Notes: generated by a model not told the origin, from the letters alone. Numbered from the stretch's first letter, positions 14,720-26,870 are shown. The stretch: DNA of 64,000 bases from Brassica napus (GCF_020379485.1 NC_063446.1:14320471-14384470); one strand, 5' to 3'. A program made the numbers and translations.

Positions 14720-16099
14720 TATAATCTATATTATAATAGATGAGTTTTTGCTCACTCCTCAGCGCGTCACGTCAGAGTTTTGTGGCCCCACTTTTAAAAA
14801 GTGTAAAAAAATGTCAAGTTCATGGCTCGAACCCGGGTTATTGAGATATAAACACCAACATTTATACCACTAAGCTAAATGATACTTTGTACATTGATAG
14901 TCGAACCTAATATATATTTATGAAGGTCAGAAGCTCTTGCCTCTTCGGCTTCCTCTGAGGGTCGGGCTTACAAGTGCGTTATGGATTTTATTTTTAAATG
15001 AGATTCATCACATTATATGAAAAAATCTCAAGTTTACAACAATTATAGTTTTCTCATATTGTAAATTGTTGTCGTTTAACATGAGTTTGAGTTCTTTTCA
15101 TCACTGTCTCAAACAAGTCTGAGTTACAGAGTTGCGTCATGTGTCTGTTCGTAATCTATTTTTTCACCGGTGAACTCTTCATGTCCACATCTTAAATTGC
15201 CTGATCATAAATGTTCATGATTTGTAGCTCCTGTATAAACCCTATATATATGATTCTCATCTTTGATGAACTCAATCTCCATCTCCACAAAACTCATTGA
15301 TTCCTCTTAGATTTAACCAACTTCTAGAAAATGTTTCTCTCTGCCTCTCCAATTCGTCAAACCGGCAACCGTCACTCAACCTTCGAATCTCTCCGTCTTG
15401 GTCGTAGTAGTCAGAGCATAGCCTTTGGCTTCCTCGCTTCTGGGATTTCCTGAACTTCAAGAAAGACAAGGAGTTTGTGGGAATCACGATTCTCTTCCTT
15501 GATAAAAAGGTAAGTTAATCTTCGATCTATAACACTTATTTAACATAATTGTTTTAATTTATTTCCTGATTCTTTGTTGAATAATATTATTTGCAAATTC
15601 CGTGATTCATGAGTTTACTCCCGTCGGACGTGCTAATCATTACTGATCATCCATTGCTCATTCGTTTCATCTCACTAACCATTATTGATGAAATCATCAC
15701 GGATGCTCCTGAGATCAACCTTCAGTGAAGATTAGACTGTTCGACAATCTCCAAGTGATTGAGAACACGAACCTAGAACTCCCAGATATATTATCATATT
15801 TCATCTGGGTTTATATTATGTTTTGATATCATAACTGATATTTAAACTCATAGATGTGGTTGGGCAAATCCGTTCTGTCCAGGGCTCTGGCCTCACCAAA
15901 GAAACAACTCGAGTCATTATTCGTCTCCTCATTGATCTGTAAGAAACAATCAACACATAATTCCCTTTATATTACTGTCTATATTGTGCTAACACAATAA
16001 TCAAAAATATTTCATACCCAAGATTTGTGGTCGTCTATTTATCTCCCTTACTTATCAATCTAATTTTACACAAATGTTTATTTTACTGTTTAAAAGAAG

Positions 16100-16690
16100 A
16101 CTTATTCTTGGGTTCACTACCTAGAGTGAACCTCTAGGTTCACTTTGTGTCATTTCATTTTTGGTATCTTTTAAAAAATGAAACAAAATATTGTCAAATT
16201 AGATTATCTTTTTAAAATTAAAAGGTAAAAAGAAATAAATAAAAAAATAGCAGTAATTACAAAAAAAAATATTTTTAACGTCGTCTGGAAAACATTAAAC
16301 CCTAAATCCTAATCCCTAAACCCTAAATCCTAAACCCTAAACCCTTAGGTAAACCCTAAATCCTAGGATAAATCTTAAACTCTATGATAAATCTTAAACT
16401 CTAAATTAAAATCACTAAACACTAAAACACTCAAGGGTTTAGGGTTTAGGATTTAGGGTTTAGAGTTTTAGGGTTTAGTGTTTTTATTTAGAGTTTATGA
16501 TTTATCCAAGGGTTTAGGGTTTATCTAAGATTTAAAGTTTACCCAAGGGTTTAGGGTTTAGGATTTAGGGTTTAGGGATTAAGGTTTAGGATTTAGGGTT
16601 TAGGGATTAAGGTTTAGGGATTAGGATTTAATCTCCAGAAACGTCGAACGCCAGCTTAAGAAGCACGTGGCACTCATGCATTAGGGTTAT
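16100..16690. mobile_element. Foldback element with telomere-like arms
   Basis: The left arm (about 16296-16440) is made of degenerate AAACCCT words. The right arm (about 16430-16632) is the reverse complement, TTTAGGG words. Outside the arms, GTCGTCTGGAAAACATTAAA on the left pairs with the reverse complement of TTTAATCTCCAGAAACGTCG on the right. The whole can fold into a long hairpin. A GGTTCACT...AGTGAACC palindrome lies at about 16112-16142. It splits the RPA-like relic. The exact ends are not certain. Confidence 0.5.
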
Positions 16691-16944
16691 TCGTTTAAAA
16701 GCACATATTTTTTTTCTTAATCTTTATTTTGTGTTTAGTTGGGCTTCGACTGGGCTGAATGTATAAATATGAATATGTTGAATCTACTTGTAATGTTTGG
16801 GTTTCGGCCCTTTAGTAAAAATGTTGACAAAAAAAGTCTTTAACGGTCTAACAATTTTTTTTTGTCAAAAACGGTCTAACCAATTAAAAAGAAGAAGGTG
16901 TTTGTAAATAACTAATACTAACTCATATACGGTAGAAAAACAAA

Positions 16945-17909
16945 TCTATACTATAATTTGAAAAGTAAATTTGCGTACTTGTCGTTTTTTCCATGATTTT
17001 AGTGAATTTGCTTACGTGTCATCTTTAATAAGTAATTAGTTTAATTAATATTATTATTTAAAATTTTATTTTATTATATATATATTATTATATTTAAGAT
17101 AAATAATAAACATTAAACTATTCTACTGATATATAACTATTATTTTTAAAATATATTTTAATATACAATTATCATGATATTTATGACATTTAATTAATCA
17201 ATAGATATTAACAATATCTACTGATATATCATAATTACATTAATCTTATTTATTTTTTTGGAACAGGTTTTTCTTATATTTATTTTATGATTTGAATGAC
17301 TAATATTATATCCAGTTTCTCTGATTCTTATTAGAAATATTGATCCAAATATAAATTATTATAATTTTTTTATATAAGTATACAATATTTTTTAATTAAT
17401 CGATTTTTTTGGTTTATTCGGTTGATCGGCTAATATATACTAAACCATATCCATATAGTACGATTTTTAAAAATAACATCCATTCAGTTTATTCGGTACT
17501 ACAAAATCTAAACTATCTTCTCAATTTTGGTTCGGTTCAGTTTTACCGGATTGAACACCCCTGGGCTATTATTATTTTGTTAATTTTTTTATGGGTTGTG
17601 ATTGCTTATAATCATTTCATTGTCACTGGATTTCTTTTCAGTCCAAATACAATAAATCCAATTTTTTATTTGATTATTACTATAGAAAATATTTTGATCC
17701 AAAATCTACATGCATAAATAAAACTATGAAACAATATAACATAATTTAGTATATTGATTAGCAATATGAATATTGAAGTATTATTACATAATATTAATTT
17801 AAATTTGTATCTAATTCAATAATTTTTAAAATAAAATAAATATTAGAATTAAAAATTGTTATATATATATTTAAATATTAGTCCGCACAAGGTGAAGGAC
17901 ATCAACTAG
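16945..17909 (+). mobile_element. Nested non-autonomous Helitron (about 965 bp)
   Basis: It starts TCTATACTATAATTTGAAAA after AAA and ends with TCCGCACAAGGTGAAGGACA, then TCAACTAG and a host T. It is non-coding; the plus ORF at 17409-17717 overlaps an AAACCGAA-type patch (GGTTCGGTTCAGTTTTACCG, near 17530) and is not a gene. It sits inside the larger Helitron, between the N- and C-terminal parts of the RPA-like relic, so it inserted later. Confidence 0.6.
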
Positions 17910-20033
17910 TTAATAAGTTAGGTATGAAGTAAGAAACTTATAATCACGGGAAAACAAATCGTTTCATTAAAACAATCTACAATAGGATATAACCATAAGA
18001 ACATTATTAATTTTCGGTTAGGTAAACATAAAAAAGAATCCTAGAAATATATTAGTAACTTAGTTATTAAATTTACTTTAAAATGAATAAAGCTCATGGA
18101 AACTATGAAATGGAAGAAAAGTTACCACTTCGCCATGATTGCATCTTTGTTACTTCAATAATATGAACTAAATGGAAGCAAACTTAAATCCAATTGCTAA
18201 AACGATGCCATATACTCTTTAAACGCTTCACCAAGAAAGAAATATCAGAAATTCGTAATACATGACGAACCGAATTTTCTTAATTTGAGAAAAGAAAGAT
18301 ATTATTGGCAACGAACTTAACTAGCGCCTTTTGGTTCAGAGTCTCAGGTATGGTTTTTGAACCCCCTTCCTCTTGTAAGCTTAAGAGACTATAATGACTT
18401 GGACATGGAGGAGAGTGGTAGAGATTCAAAAGAAAGAACTTGTGACAACTGGAGCCATACCTCTCCAAGTAAACCGACCAGGTAACTTTGACTATATTAT
18501 GATTTTTAAATTTTAACATATATTGTATCATTTAATCGCCTTATTTGATGTCTTCTCAATGGCCTTTGTGAAGATCCAGTGAGCTGGCTTCCTGTGCAGA
18601 GCTCGGATCGTCAGTGTGCTGCAGAAAAATGGATGGTCTATCTTTCTTGCACCATTTGCAGCAGTTGGACAAATCACAGACTTTGCCCTGGTTCAACAAA
18701 TGTGTGACACCAAACATGTGTTATCAGATTCTGATAAGTCAGCTATAACAATATCCACCTTTGACTAACAGATCCAGCTTAGCACAAGGTAACATGTTGA
18801 GCTAGCTGGTGAAGATGGTGAAGACAGTGCTACGTTTGTCGTGTTTGACACAAAGATGACGTAACTCACCAAGATAGAAGCAGCCTCACTGGTTCTTGAG
18901 GAGGGTTCGCTTCCACTAACACACTCCATTTATCTGACGTTTCTGTCGCTATTGTCGTTAACAAACAAAGTCTCGAATGACACCTCACCTTCACGGTGTC
19001 TGCAATTAGTGAAGACGTGGCTATGAAGACTCATTCAAGGGTAAGCTAAGCTTTTTTCAAATAACATCCTTAACGATTGATCTGAAATAACCCATATACT
19101 AATTAGTTTCAGTTTGAAGCATCAACACAGTCCTACAAGCGGCAAGCCAGATTGACAACGATTCACCTACTTATGGCATCCAACCATAAGTGAATCTTGG
19201 AAGTGTATCAAGCCATCGTTCTCACCAAGTTTTCTTCTCATGCATTACAAACTCTATCCAATAAGTATTTCCCTTTGTTTCAGTTTCTCATGTTTGGTTT
19301 ATAAAAATTTCTGCAACCAAGTTCATACTGAGAAAAAAAGAAGTTCATACTGTGAGCGTGTTATTTTCATTTTAATTAAGGGAAGCTAGACAGCTATTTA
19401 CATATTTACAAAAAAAAATTCTGGTATCTCTATACTTTATACACCTTACATAGATTTTATACAACAGGAAAAAAAAAACAAAATTCTCAAAACCTCACCA
19501 AGTCGTATTCTTAAAAAAAAGGGCGACTCTATTTTAAACAAGTTCGTGACTTGAGCAAGAAACATACACGCCAAAGTATTTACTATTTAGCACCACTTTT
19601 TAATGGGGACTCTATATAAGTCGATTTAAAAGCTACGTCTAAGTTTATTTAATAAAACCAAATGTCAACAACGGATTGGTCGCAGCAGAGCCAATTAAGC
19701 AATTTGCAGCGTCAAACCACTCTGTAGGCCGAATAACCAATGGATTTTATTGTGGCCCATTTTAGTAGTCGGGTGTACTGAGATGGCACATGCTTCAACT
19801 CAACCAAATCCTTAAACCACCATCACCTTACAATTTTTTTTAAAAAATAGCCGCATTAATTTATCTTAACTGATGTTTTAAGATTTTATTTTGTTTGAAT
19901 GCAAATGATGTTTTCAAATTTATGTCCAAACTTCAATGTTGTTTACAAAGTATATTAAGAATACACCTACACCTCCCAACTTATGCCCCCACAACATTCA
20001 TAACCCCGCGCTTGCGCGGAGCCTCGCCCCTAG

Positions 20034-20516
20034 TATATATAAAAAATATTGAGGCATAACTTGATATCCAACTAATTTATAAATCTATAATAGCTCCCGA
20101 CCCAATATCATTCATTTGCATACCATATATATGATCTTTCGACTAGTTGTAGATCGCAGAAAAAGTTCATTTAAAATTTTGAGTGATATGAAATAAGACT
20201 AGTCACGCGGGAACGAATAATAAACTGTGACCACGGTTCATTGCAAATCTCAGGTCGTAGATCGCGACAAACGAACATGGTCAATACCGACTACTCAACT
20301 GAAAATCGAAATCACAATAGCTATCAAAATATCTAGCTATATATTTATTTTGTTTGGTTGACATGGTTGATCAATCTATCTATACAGATTCTCTTTCATA
20401 TTCTGTCTCGAGAAACCAGTATGGATAGTATATATATACTAAAAATACATGTATACAAACGTATAAATATATACAACATACATGCATGAATAGTTAAACA
20501 TGTATTTCTAGAAGAT
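20034..20516. other. Spacer, no gene seen
   Basis: Mostly AT-rich sequence between the large Helitron and the LINE insertion. No coding signal. Confidence 0.5.
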
Positions 20517-20525
20517 GCAAGTTGT

Positions 20526-21052
20526 CGCTGCCAGATGCAGAATCACGCCGGAACGTAGATGGGAGAACACTCTTCACCAAATGATAACTCTGCTTCCACC
20601 AGCTTTTACTCGTTCTCTGACTCTCCTCGGCTAGCAAGCTACTCTCTACTGGATCTGGAACGAGCGAAACAACCGACTACATGCAAACCAATTTCGATCA
20701 ATAGAATCACTCTTTTCCATCATTGATCACCGGATTAGAAATAAGATTCAGAGTTTCAGAGAGGCTAACCCTAGAAGAGCATCAGAGATGCAGCAGTGAA
20801 TGGAGATCATCGCCAATCAGAAGTTCTCTCTGCGACTCTCTGTTTCCTTCGCAAAACACATTCAACTCTCTCTCTTTCAATGGGCTAATTTCTTCATGGG
20901 CTTGGTCACAAATCACTTGGGTTTTGGGTTATGAAGATATGAGGTTTAATGGGCGAGAGCTCTGACACTATTGCCCGACTTTTGTAAATATTTGTTTTTC
21001 TTTTGCAATTTATATTGTGAAAACCAGTTAAAAAAAAAAAAAAAAAAAAAAA
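20526..21052 (+). mobile_element. 5'-truncated LINE with poly-A tail and target-site duplication
   Basis: The plus strand keeps only the C-terminal end of a plant LINE ORF2 (YWIWNERNNRLHANQFRSIE, near 20650-20700, then FREANPRRASEMQQ and a stop). About 250 bases of 3' untranslated sequence and a pure A run (21030-21052) follow. The 9-bp GCAAGTTGT occurs directly before (20517-20525) and directly after (21053-21061). Truncation, A tail and duplication together show insertion by target-primed reverse transcription. The small ORF at 20723-20965 is out of the LINE frame. Confidence 0.85.
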
Positions 21053-21061
21053 GCAAGTTGT

Positions 21062-21713
21062 TTCTTTTAATAATGCAATTTAATGCAAATAGCATGTATT
21101 ATAAAAACTTACACTTGCCAAAAGTAAATGTTAAAAAGCGAGTCATTACAAAAGTACAGTCTACTTGGCAATATTATATCCATCCCACTTGTCCCTTTTT
21201 CTTCTGACAAAGCAGCCATGAGAGCTCACCCTGATGACATGGCTTCATCATAGTCACTCCTTTGATTTTTGGATTCGCCTACTTGTCATTATAAAAAGTA
21301 TACAATTACATTATTGTTGGTTGTATAATTTATATTATTTTTGGGCAATTTCATTGCATCCGGCCGGTTTATTTTCCATTGTAATCCATGTGCGAGCCCA
21401 AGAAATTTTACCCCTCTTGCATTATTATATAAGGATATATACATTAATATTAGTAATAATTGGAATTCGAATAGTGAAATATTATTAAGATTCTTTTCAT
21501 GAATCGTTATTCTCTGTCAAATTGGAGATAAATAAAATTTAAATGGAGACAAATGAAGAGGTCCTCGAGTCTCGAACAAAGACCCATTCTCTTCCGTTTT
21601 GTAATAAATACATTTTAAGATCATACTGGTTATTAAAATACTGAGATAATTACAAGTTTTAACCCTACATTACACTACATAATCTTTCTTTCTCTTTCTA
21701 TTTAAATTTATTG
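21062..21713. promoter_or_regulatory. Spacer and presumed upstream region of the bHLH129-like gene
   Basis: No coding exon matching the missing bHLH129 N-terminus could be read here. A pyrimidine-rich stretch (CTTTCTTTCTCTTTCTATTT, 21684-21703) lies just before the start codon, as in many plant leaders. No clear TATA box was assigned. Confidence 0.4.
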
Positions 21714-23738
21714 ATGGAAGAGGGAACTGGTTTTCCTCAAGGGCGGCCAAACGGAAAATACGGCGGAGGAGGTGAGCGAGTGCCGTCAAGGTTGAAGTCG
21801 GAGCTGAGATTCTCTGGCGGGGGTAGTAGTGGTCATCAAGAACATAACTCGGAGGTGGAAGCGCCTTTGGCCGCTATAAACTGTGTTGCATCGACGAGTA
21901 TGAGTTTTGGAAATGATCATAACAATTGGGATAACTCGTCTTCTCAAATCAGTTTCACCATTGATGAACCCGGAAAACGGTCCAAGACCACCGACTTTTT
22001 CACCTTAGAAACTCAGGTAAATTTGTTGTTGTTCATTATATGTATTTATGCTGTATAAAAAGTTGAATATATTAACTTTCTATGCAATACAAGTTTCATA
22101 ATTCTTGGAATCTCTTAGGTAAGGGGGTAATGCATATGCACAAAGTTGAGATGTTTTGTACTTTTATCTAAGTTTGGGGAGCGTTTAGGATTTGATATAT
22201 GTATGATTTACAAGTTGTATCTTAAGAAATGATATTATACTGTGGTCCGTGGTTTTGGTGTAAGATATATATGCTGAGTGGTTTTGTGTACGTAATATAT
22301 GAATAGCTAGGAGAAGGTTTAAGATTGATTTATGTATATTTTCCACAAGTTAGACATTTGCTAACAGTTGTTTATTGTGTAAAGTTTTAACATGTGTTTG
22401 GTTTGGACTATTAACTGGTTATATTCCTTTTCGGTATGATATGGTTTTGATTCTTTAGTTTAGCATGCCACAAACGTCAATGGAGATGAGTATGATAAAC
22501 ATCCCAGAGGATTCGGTGCCTTGGAAGGTTAGGGCCAAGCGTGGCTGTGCTACTCACCCGCGCAGCATCGCTGAAAGGGTTAGTTGTATTCTATTGTTTT
22601 AATATTATTACAAAATACATAACTAAGCACATAATCATACATGAGAATTATATTTGAAATCCAAAGAAAACAAGAGTATAATCAAGTTTTATGTGTAGGA
22701 GAGAAGAACGAGAATAAGTGGGAAGCTGAAGAAGCTACAAGAACTTGTGCCCAATATGGAAAAGGTGAGGAATATTACTTATATAATTGTCAAGTAATTT
22801 AAATGTAATTAAGAAGATTATATAGGGCAAAATGAAGTTGATTTCTTTTTGCAGCAAACGAGCTATGCAGACATGTTGGATTTGGCTGTTGAGCATATCA
22901 AAGGTCTTCAACACCATATAGAGGTGCGTCCTTATATATGCATACGGCATTTTCTCAAACTGAAGTAAATATGATCATATTGTCTATATTATAAGTATTG
23001 AAAAAAGGCTACTTTTAACCAATTCATAACCAAATTATGGTATTCGTAAAAGCATTTTTGGTAATATAGCAGCCATTGCACAATTGATCAAACCATGAAC
23101 CAATCTTTACTCAGGGGCGTATTATCTTTTTCTATACTCCAGAACTTACATGACAACTGTAAATTTTAAAGTTAGTTTATATTTTGATATATATCCTGGT
23201 GAACATAAAAACAAAATCATTTGATCATATGATTTTTTCCATGTATGTGTGATATTGTCCTGATCTCTTAATAGTTTGTTTTGCATGGATCTCTTAATAA
23301 CAAATAAATTTCTACATTTATATTGTTTTAACGTAAATTATCTGTTGTAAAAAAAACGTAAATTATCTAATACATATTTTCTTCTAAAGAGTTTTCATCA
23401 CAAAATAGTTTTATAATGGACTCCTCTGAAAGAATAATTATACATAATCGATCTACGTACGTATACATACAAATAGATGTGTGTATGATACAAATATATA
23501 TAGCATGTGCATGTTAGAGGCTAACCTTAGATTCTGAGATTCCATATAAACTGGAGTTAAAATTCTATCCATATAAAGCCATACAAACGGAAATGAGATT
23601 TCAAAACATAGATAGGCTTGTACGATATTTCACATGTGAAAATATTTGCTCAATGTGTTTTTCGTTGATTGTTTGTCATGGCAGTCACTGGAAAAGGGGA
23701 TGGAGAGATGCACTTGCGGGGCATGCAAGAAGCAATGA
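21714..23738 (+). CDS. bHLH129: bHLH129-like transcription factor, N-terminally short
   Basis: Five exons join in frame: 21714-22016, 22459-22578, 22699-22764, 22855-22923 and 23685-23738, giving 203 residues, all with GT-AG introns. The bHLH lies at about residues 134-183 (HPRSIAERERRTRISGKLKK across exons 2-3, then KQTSYADMLDLAVEHIKGLQ), and the protein ends in the family signature CTCGACKKQ. Residues 1-100 match the middle of Arabidopsis bHLH129 as I know it (GRPNG-YGGGGE, PSRLKSELRF, SFTIDEPGKRSK). The usual first 100 or so residues are absent and only transposon-rich DNA lies upstream. These factors bind E-box DNA in the nucleus; relatives (FBH group) act in flowering and stomatal control. 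It may be functional if transcribed, since the DNA-binding part is whole. Confidence 0.85.
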
Positions 23739-24449
23739 TGAATTATATGATATGTTGCCAAACATGATCCAAGATGGTATAGAAGAAAAAGAGACTAAGT
23801 GAATCAATTCAAAGACAGAAAGAACAAAAAAAAAGATTTTAATTATATTTGTGATTTTTGGTGGTAAAGAAAGGGATGGTGATCAATTCATGAAGTCTGG
23901 CTTTAACACATTCTCGCAGTCTTCACCACAATGATCACTTATATTAACTTAAACTAATTCGATCAATCAATAAGAAAATGTGTACACGATCTCAAATTTA
24001 CCAATAAAATGTAGTTAATTTAAGTTAGAACAAAACCTACTATTTGATAATTGTCGTGTGTGTATAGTTTAGTCGATCCTACGTTTCTGCAAATGAATTT
24101 ATTTTTTAAACTCAAACATACTCATTATAGATTCATAATTAAGTTGTAGTTACTACTTAAGTGTTAATCTCTCTCAACTCTCAGCAATTTATCGCCAGAC
24201 AGGAATACAAATGTCTAACAAAGTTCTTATAAATGAAGAAAATGGAGGCAACTACAAAAAAAAAAAACTGGTTAGCCTGCCGAACTATAAACGGGAAGGA
24301 AGGTTGATGAAATCTTCTATGCATAGATAGGATGCTCATAAGACTAGGCCATTGATGTGGGGTTAGTAATAGCCTTGATCAACTCCTCTATGTCACTCTC
24401 AAATATCATCCGCAGCAAACTCTATGTCATCCAAACAAGACATAGCTTC
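23739..24449. other. 3' flank of the bHLH gene, no further gene
   Basis: The sequence after the stop is probably 3' untranslated, then AT-rich spacer. No other coding signal was seen. Confidence 0.5.
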
Positions 24450-24452
24450 TAA

Positions 24453-25543
24453 GAGCATCTCCAATAGACACTATATAATATGAAGTTTTTTGTTCTCCAA
24501 AAATGAACTTCAAAAATTCAAAAATTTGAAGTTTTGAGGAGTGAAACTCTATATTTGAAGTTTCATTACTCAAAACTTCAAATTTGAAGTTTCATATTTT
24601 TATTTGTATTTTGGTCCCTACAATTACACATCACCATTATAATTCATAAATATTTTTTTGTTTATTATTTTAATCCTTATAAAAATTATATCTCATAAAT
24701 ATTTTAAGTTTTGTTTACAAAATTTAAGTTTACACATAAAATTAAATAAAACTTTAAAAGAAGATTTAAAATATTTAAAACTAGATTTATATAACAAAAA
24801 TATACAAAAAAAAACTTAACAAAAAAAAACTTTTAAAAAATTACATGAAGACATAATTATTACACAGATTTAAATATTACAGCAACACTAATAATCAGTT
24901 AAGTTTGATCTGAAACCTTCAAAATTTCCAAATATTATCCCATTTTTTTGTGTGATTGAAGATGGTTGTTGTTGTTGTTGTTGTTGATGATGTCTTTTCG
25001 TACAATTCTTTCTTGTTCATATTGAATATATTTACGAGTATTAGTATCATCGATAAAAGTTAGTCTTTTAGCAATATTTTATGTTTCTCTTTTACTTTCT
25101 TGTTCTGATCTAATATATTTACAAGTATTAATATCATCCGATTTCAATAATTTTTATCTTTAATCTACAAATTAAAAATGAGTAGAGCTATTTTTACTTC
25201 AAAATGCAGTAGTATATCATATATGCATTACGAAAATCATTTTATGGAATAATAGGGTATTTTGCTTGAAGTTTAATATTAATTAAGTTATTTTGTTTTA
25301 AATTTTATATTTTAATATAATATTTTATTAATTAATATTGTTGTAATATGTTTATATATATGTTAGTTATTTACAAAAAAAATTATGAATTCAAATTAGT
25401 TATAACAAATATAAAGACTATATTATAAAATACAAATAGCTTTGAAGTTAAGTTTGAAGTTTTGTTTTTGAAGAAAAACAATTTTAAACTTCAAATATAG
25501 AGTTTTGGATATTTCAAAATAGAATTCTTTTTTGGAGATGCTC
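24453..25543. mobile_element. PIF/Harbinger-type MITE (about 1.09 kb)
   Basis: Terminal inverted repeats GAGCATCTCCAA at 24453 and TTGGAGATGCTC ending at 25543 are flanked on both sides by TAA (24450-24452 and 25544-25546), the target duplication typical of PIF/Harbinger elements. Subterminal parts carry many GAAGTTT/AACTTC words in both directions, so the ends can fold. A GTT microsatellite lies at about 24964-24986. There is no transposase frame. It lies in the spacer between the bHLH gene and RABA5c. Confidence 0.75.
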
Positions 25544-25688
25544 TAAGGTCGATAATATCCGCCAATAGGGTTTAGCGTCTACCACCTAATATCTCCTCTC
25601 AATACCTGAAATCAAATTTTATTTAAATATGAAACACAGAAGAAAAACTGTCGGTGCCATAATATAATAATATACTGTACTAGTGTAG

Positions 25689-25885
25689 TTAGAGGTGGAC
25701 GAAAATAAATCCAAACCGAATTGAATCTAATATGAATACCGAATGAGTTTTATTCCATGGCATTTTGGATTTTTGGTTTTACCGAACCAACCGGAATTCA
25801 AAAAATGAAGCTATTTCATATCTGCGAAAATTCGAAATCCCGGTTGAATCCGAATTGATCTGACTGGAGACATCCAGGCCTAAGT
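25689..25885. repeat. AAACCGAA-type dispersed repeat, partial copy
   Basis: It starts AGAGGTGGACGAAAATAAAT and runs through CCAAACCGAATTG to GACATCCAGGCC, like the edges of the repeats at 8094, 12183 and 13152 but with most of the middle missing. Confidence 0.5.
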
Positions 25886-26128
25886 GTAGACATTAAAATG
25901 GCATATATAACAGATAAATCAGGTTTAGTTCATAGTTGTTCACAATTCACGATGCGTGATTTTAGCTAAAATCTACTTTCATGCGTAAAGTAACTGACAT
26001 TTATTGAGCCTCATAAACAGCCTAATAAAGGCAAAACACATACACACTTTCTCTCTTTCTACTTCTTGATCAAAGTGCTCTCTCTCTCTCTCTCTACTTC
26101 TTGAACAAATCAGTACAGAGCAGAAGAC
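25886..26128 (+). promoter_or_regulatory. RABA5c upstream region with CT-rich leader
   Basis: A CT dinucleotide run (about 26079-26096) and CTTTCTCTCTTTCTACTTCT just before it lie within 85 bases of the start codon, like a plant Y-patch or leader. No clear TATA box was identified. Confidence 0.45.
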
Positions 26129-26870
26129 ATGTCGGACGACGAGGGAGGTGAAGAGTACCTCTTCAAGATCGTCATCATCGGAGACTCCGCCGTCGGCAAG
26201 TCCAATCTCCTCACCCGCTACGCTCGCAACGAGTTCAACCCCAACTCAAAAGCCACCATAGGCGTCGAGTTTCAGACTCAGAGCATGGTCATCGACGGCA
26301 AGGAGGTCAAAGCTCAGATTTGGGATACCGCCGGTCAAGAACGTTTCCGCGCCGTCACTTCCGCTTATTACCGTGGCGCTGTCGGAGCACTCGTCGTCTA
26401 CGACATCACTCGCAGCTCCACGTTCGAGAACGTTGGTCGCTGGCTCGATGAACTCAACAGTATGTTCTCATCTCTCTGTCTCTTAGATATTAAACATGAT
26501 GATGATGACGATGCTCTTAGATATAAGATCTTGATAATGATGGATGAATCTTGATGCAGCTCACTCTGATACAACAGTAGCGAAGATGCTTATTGGGAAC
26601 AAGTGCGATCTCGAGAGCATTAGAGCAGTGAGTGTTGAGGAAGGTAAAGGCCTTGCGGAGTCTCATGGTTTTTTTTTCATGGAGACGTCAGCGCTTGACT
26701 CGACCAATGTGAAGACAGCTTTTGAGATGGTTATTCGTGAGATCTATAGTAACATTAGTAGGAAGCAGCTTAACTCTGATTCTTACAAAGAGGAACTAAC
26801 TGTGAATCGGGTTAGTTTGGTCAAGAACGAGAACGAAGGGACAAAGACGTTTAGTTGCTGTTCGAGTTAA
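26129..26870 (+). CDS. RABA5c: Rab GTPase RABA5c (ARA4) ortholog
   Basis: Two exons, 26129-26459 and 26560-26870, splice in frame to 213 residues, against about 214 in Arabidopsis ARA4. G-motifs are complete: GDSAVGKS (18-25, phosphate loop), WDTAGQE (65-71, with the catalytic Gln), NKCD (124-127) and ETSAL (152-156). The C-terminus FSCCSS carries the double Cys for geranylgeranyl membrane anchoring. The family acts in trans-Golgi, endosome and cell-plate or cell-edge traffic. The 100-bp intron keeps canonical ends (ACA|GTATG and TGCAG|CTC). The long ORF reading into the intron is not the product. Position next to bHLH129-like and PRN2 genes matches the Arabidopsis order. Confidence 0.95.

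Larger units (their letters stand above)
15290..19060 (+). pseudogene. RPA1-like (replication protein A large subunit) pseudogene in the Helitron
   Basis: Several exon-like pieces match the OB-fold RPA1-like proteins carried by plant Helitrons. Near 15418-15510 is RFWDFLNFKKDKEFVGITI, ending at a kept donor AAG|GTAAG. At 15606-15730 HEFTPVGRANHY is joined after a deletion to DHPLLIRFISLTIIDEI. At 15750-15942 are IENTNLELPD and DVVGQIRSVQGSGLTKETT, with a donor after LIDL. The C-terminal part at 18560-19060 includes ARIVSVLQKNGWS and LAGEDGEDSATFVVFDTKMT with stops. Insertions at 16100-16690 and 16945-17909 split the gene. Stops, frameshifts and a missing middle show that it is dead. Confidence 0.75.
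14725..20033 (+). mobile_element. Large Helitron carrying an RPA1-like gene relic (about 5.3 kb)
   Basis: The 5' end TCTATATTATAATAGATGAG is followed by TTTTTGCTCACTCC. The 3' end is a perfect stem CCGCGC-TT-GCGCGG (20006-20019), eleven bases, then CTAG (20030-20033) and a host T, the classic plant Helitron terminus. Inside is a degraded single-strand-DNA-binding RPA1-like gene, a kind of cargo known from plant Helitrons, plus a foldback element and a smaller nested Helitron (16945-17909). No Rep/helicase is visible. The pairing of this 5' end with this 3' end is inferred from order and the RPA content. Confidence 0.65.

Noticed and set aside
16296..16632. True interstitial telomere or chromosome-fusion point
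   Set aside because: The words are degenerate and arranged as inverted arms inside a foldback with matching unique outer sequence, inside a Helitron cargo; this fits a mobile element better.
17409..17717. Hydrophobic plus ORF of 102 residues
   Set aside because: AT-rich sequence inside a Helitron; hydrophobicity is expected from base composition and no homologous pattern was seen.
26460..26554. RABA5c ORF continuing past exon 1 as an alternative C-terminus
   Set aside because: It reads through a canonical GT-AG intron; splicing restores the complete GTPase with NKCD, ETSA and the CC anchor.
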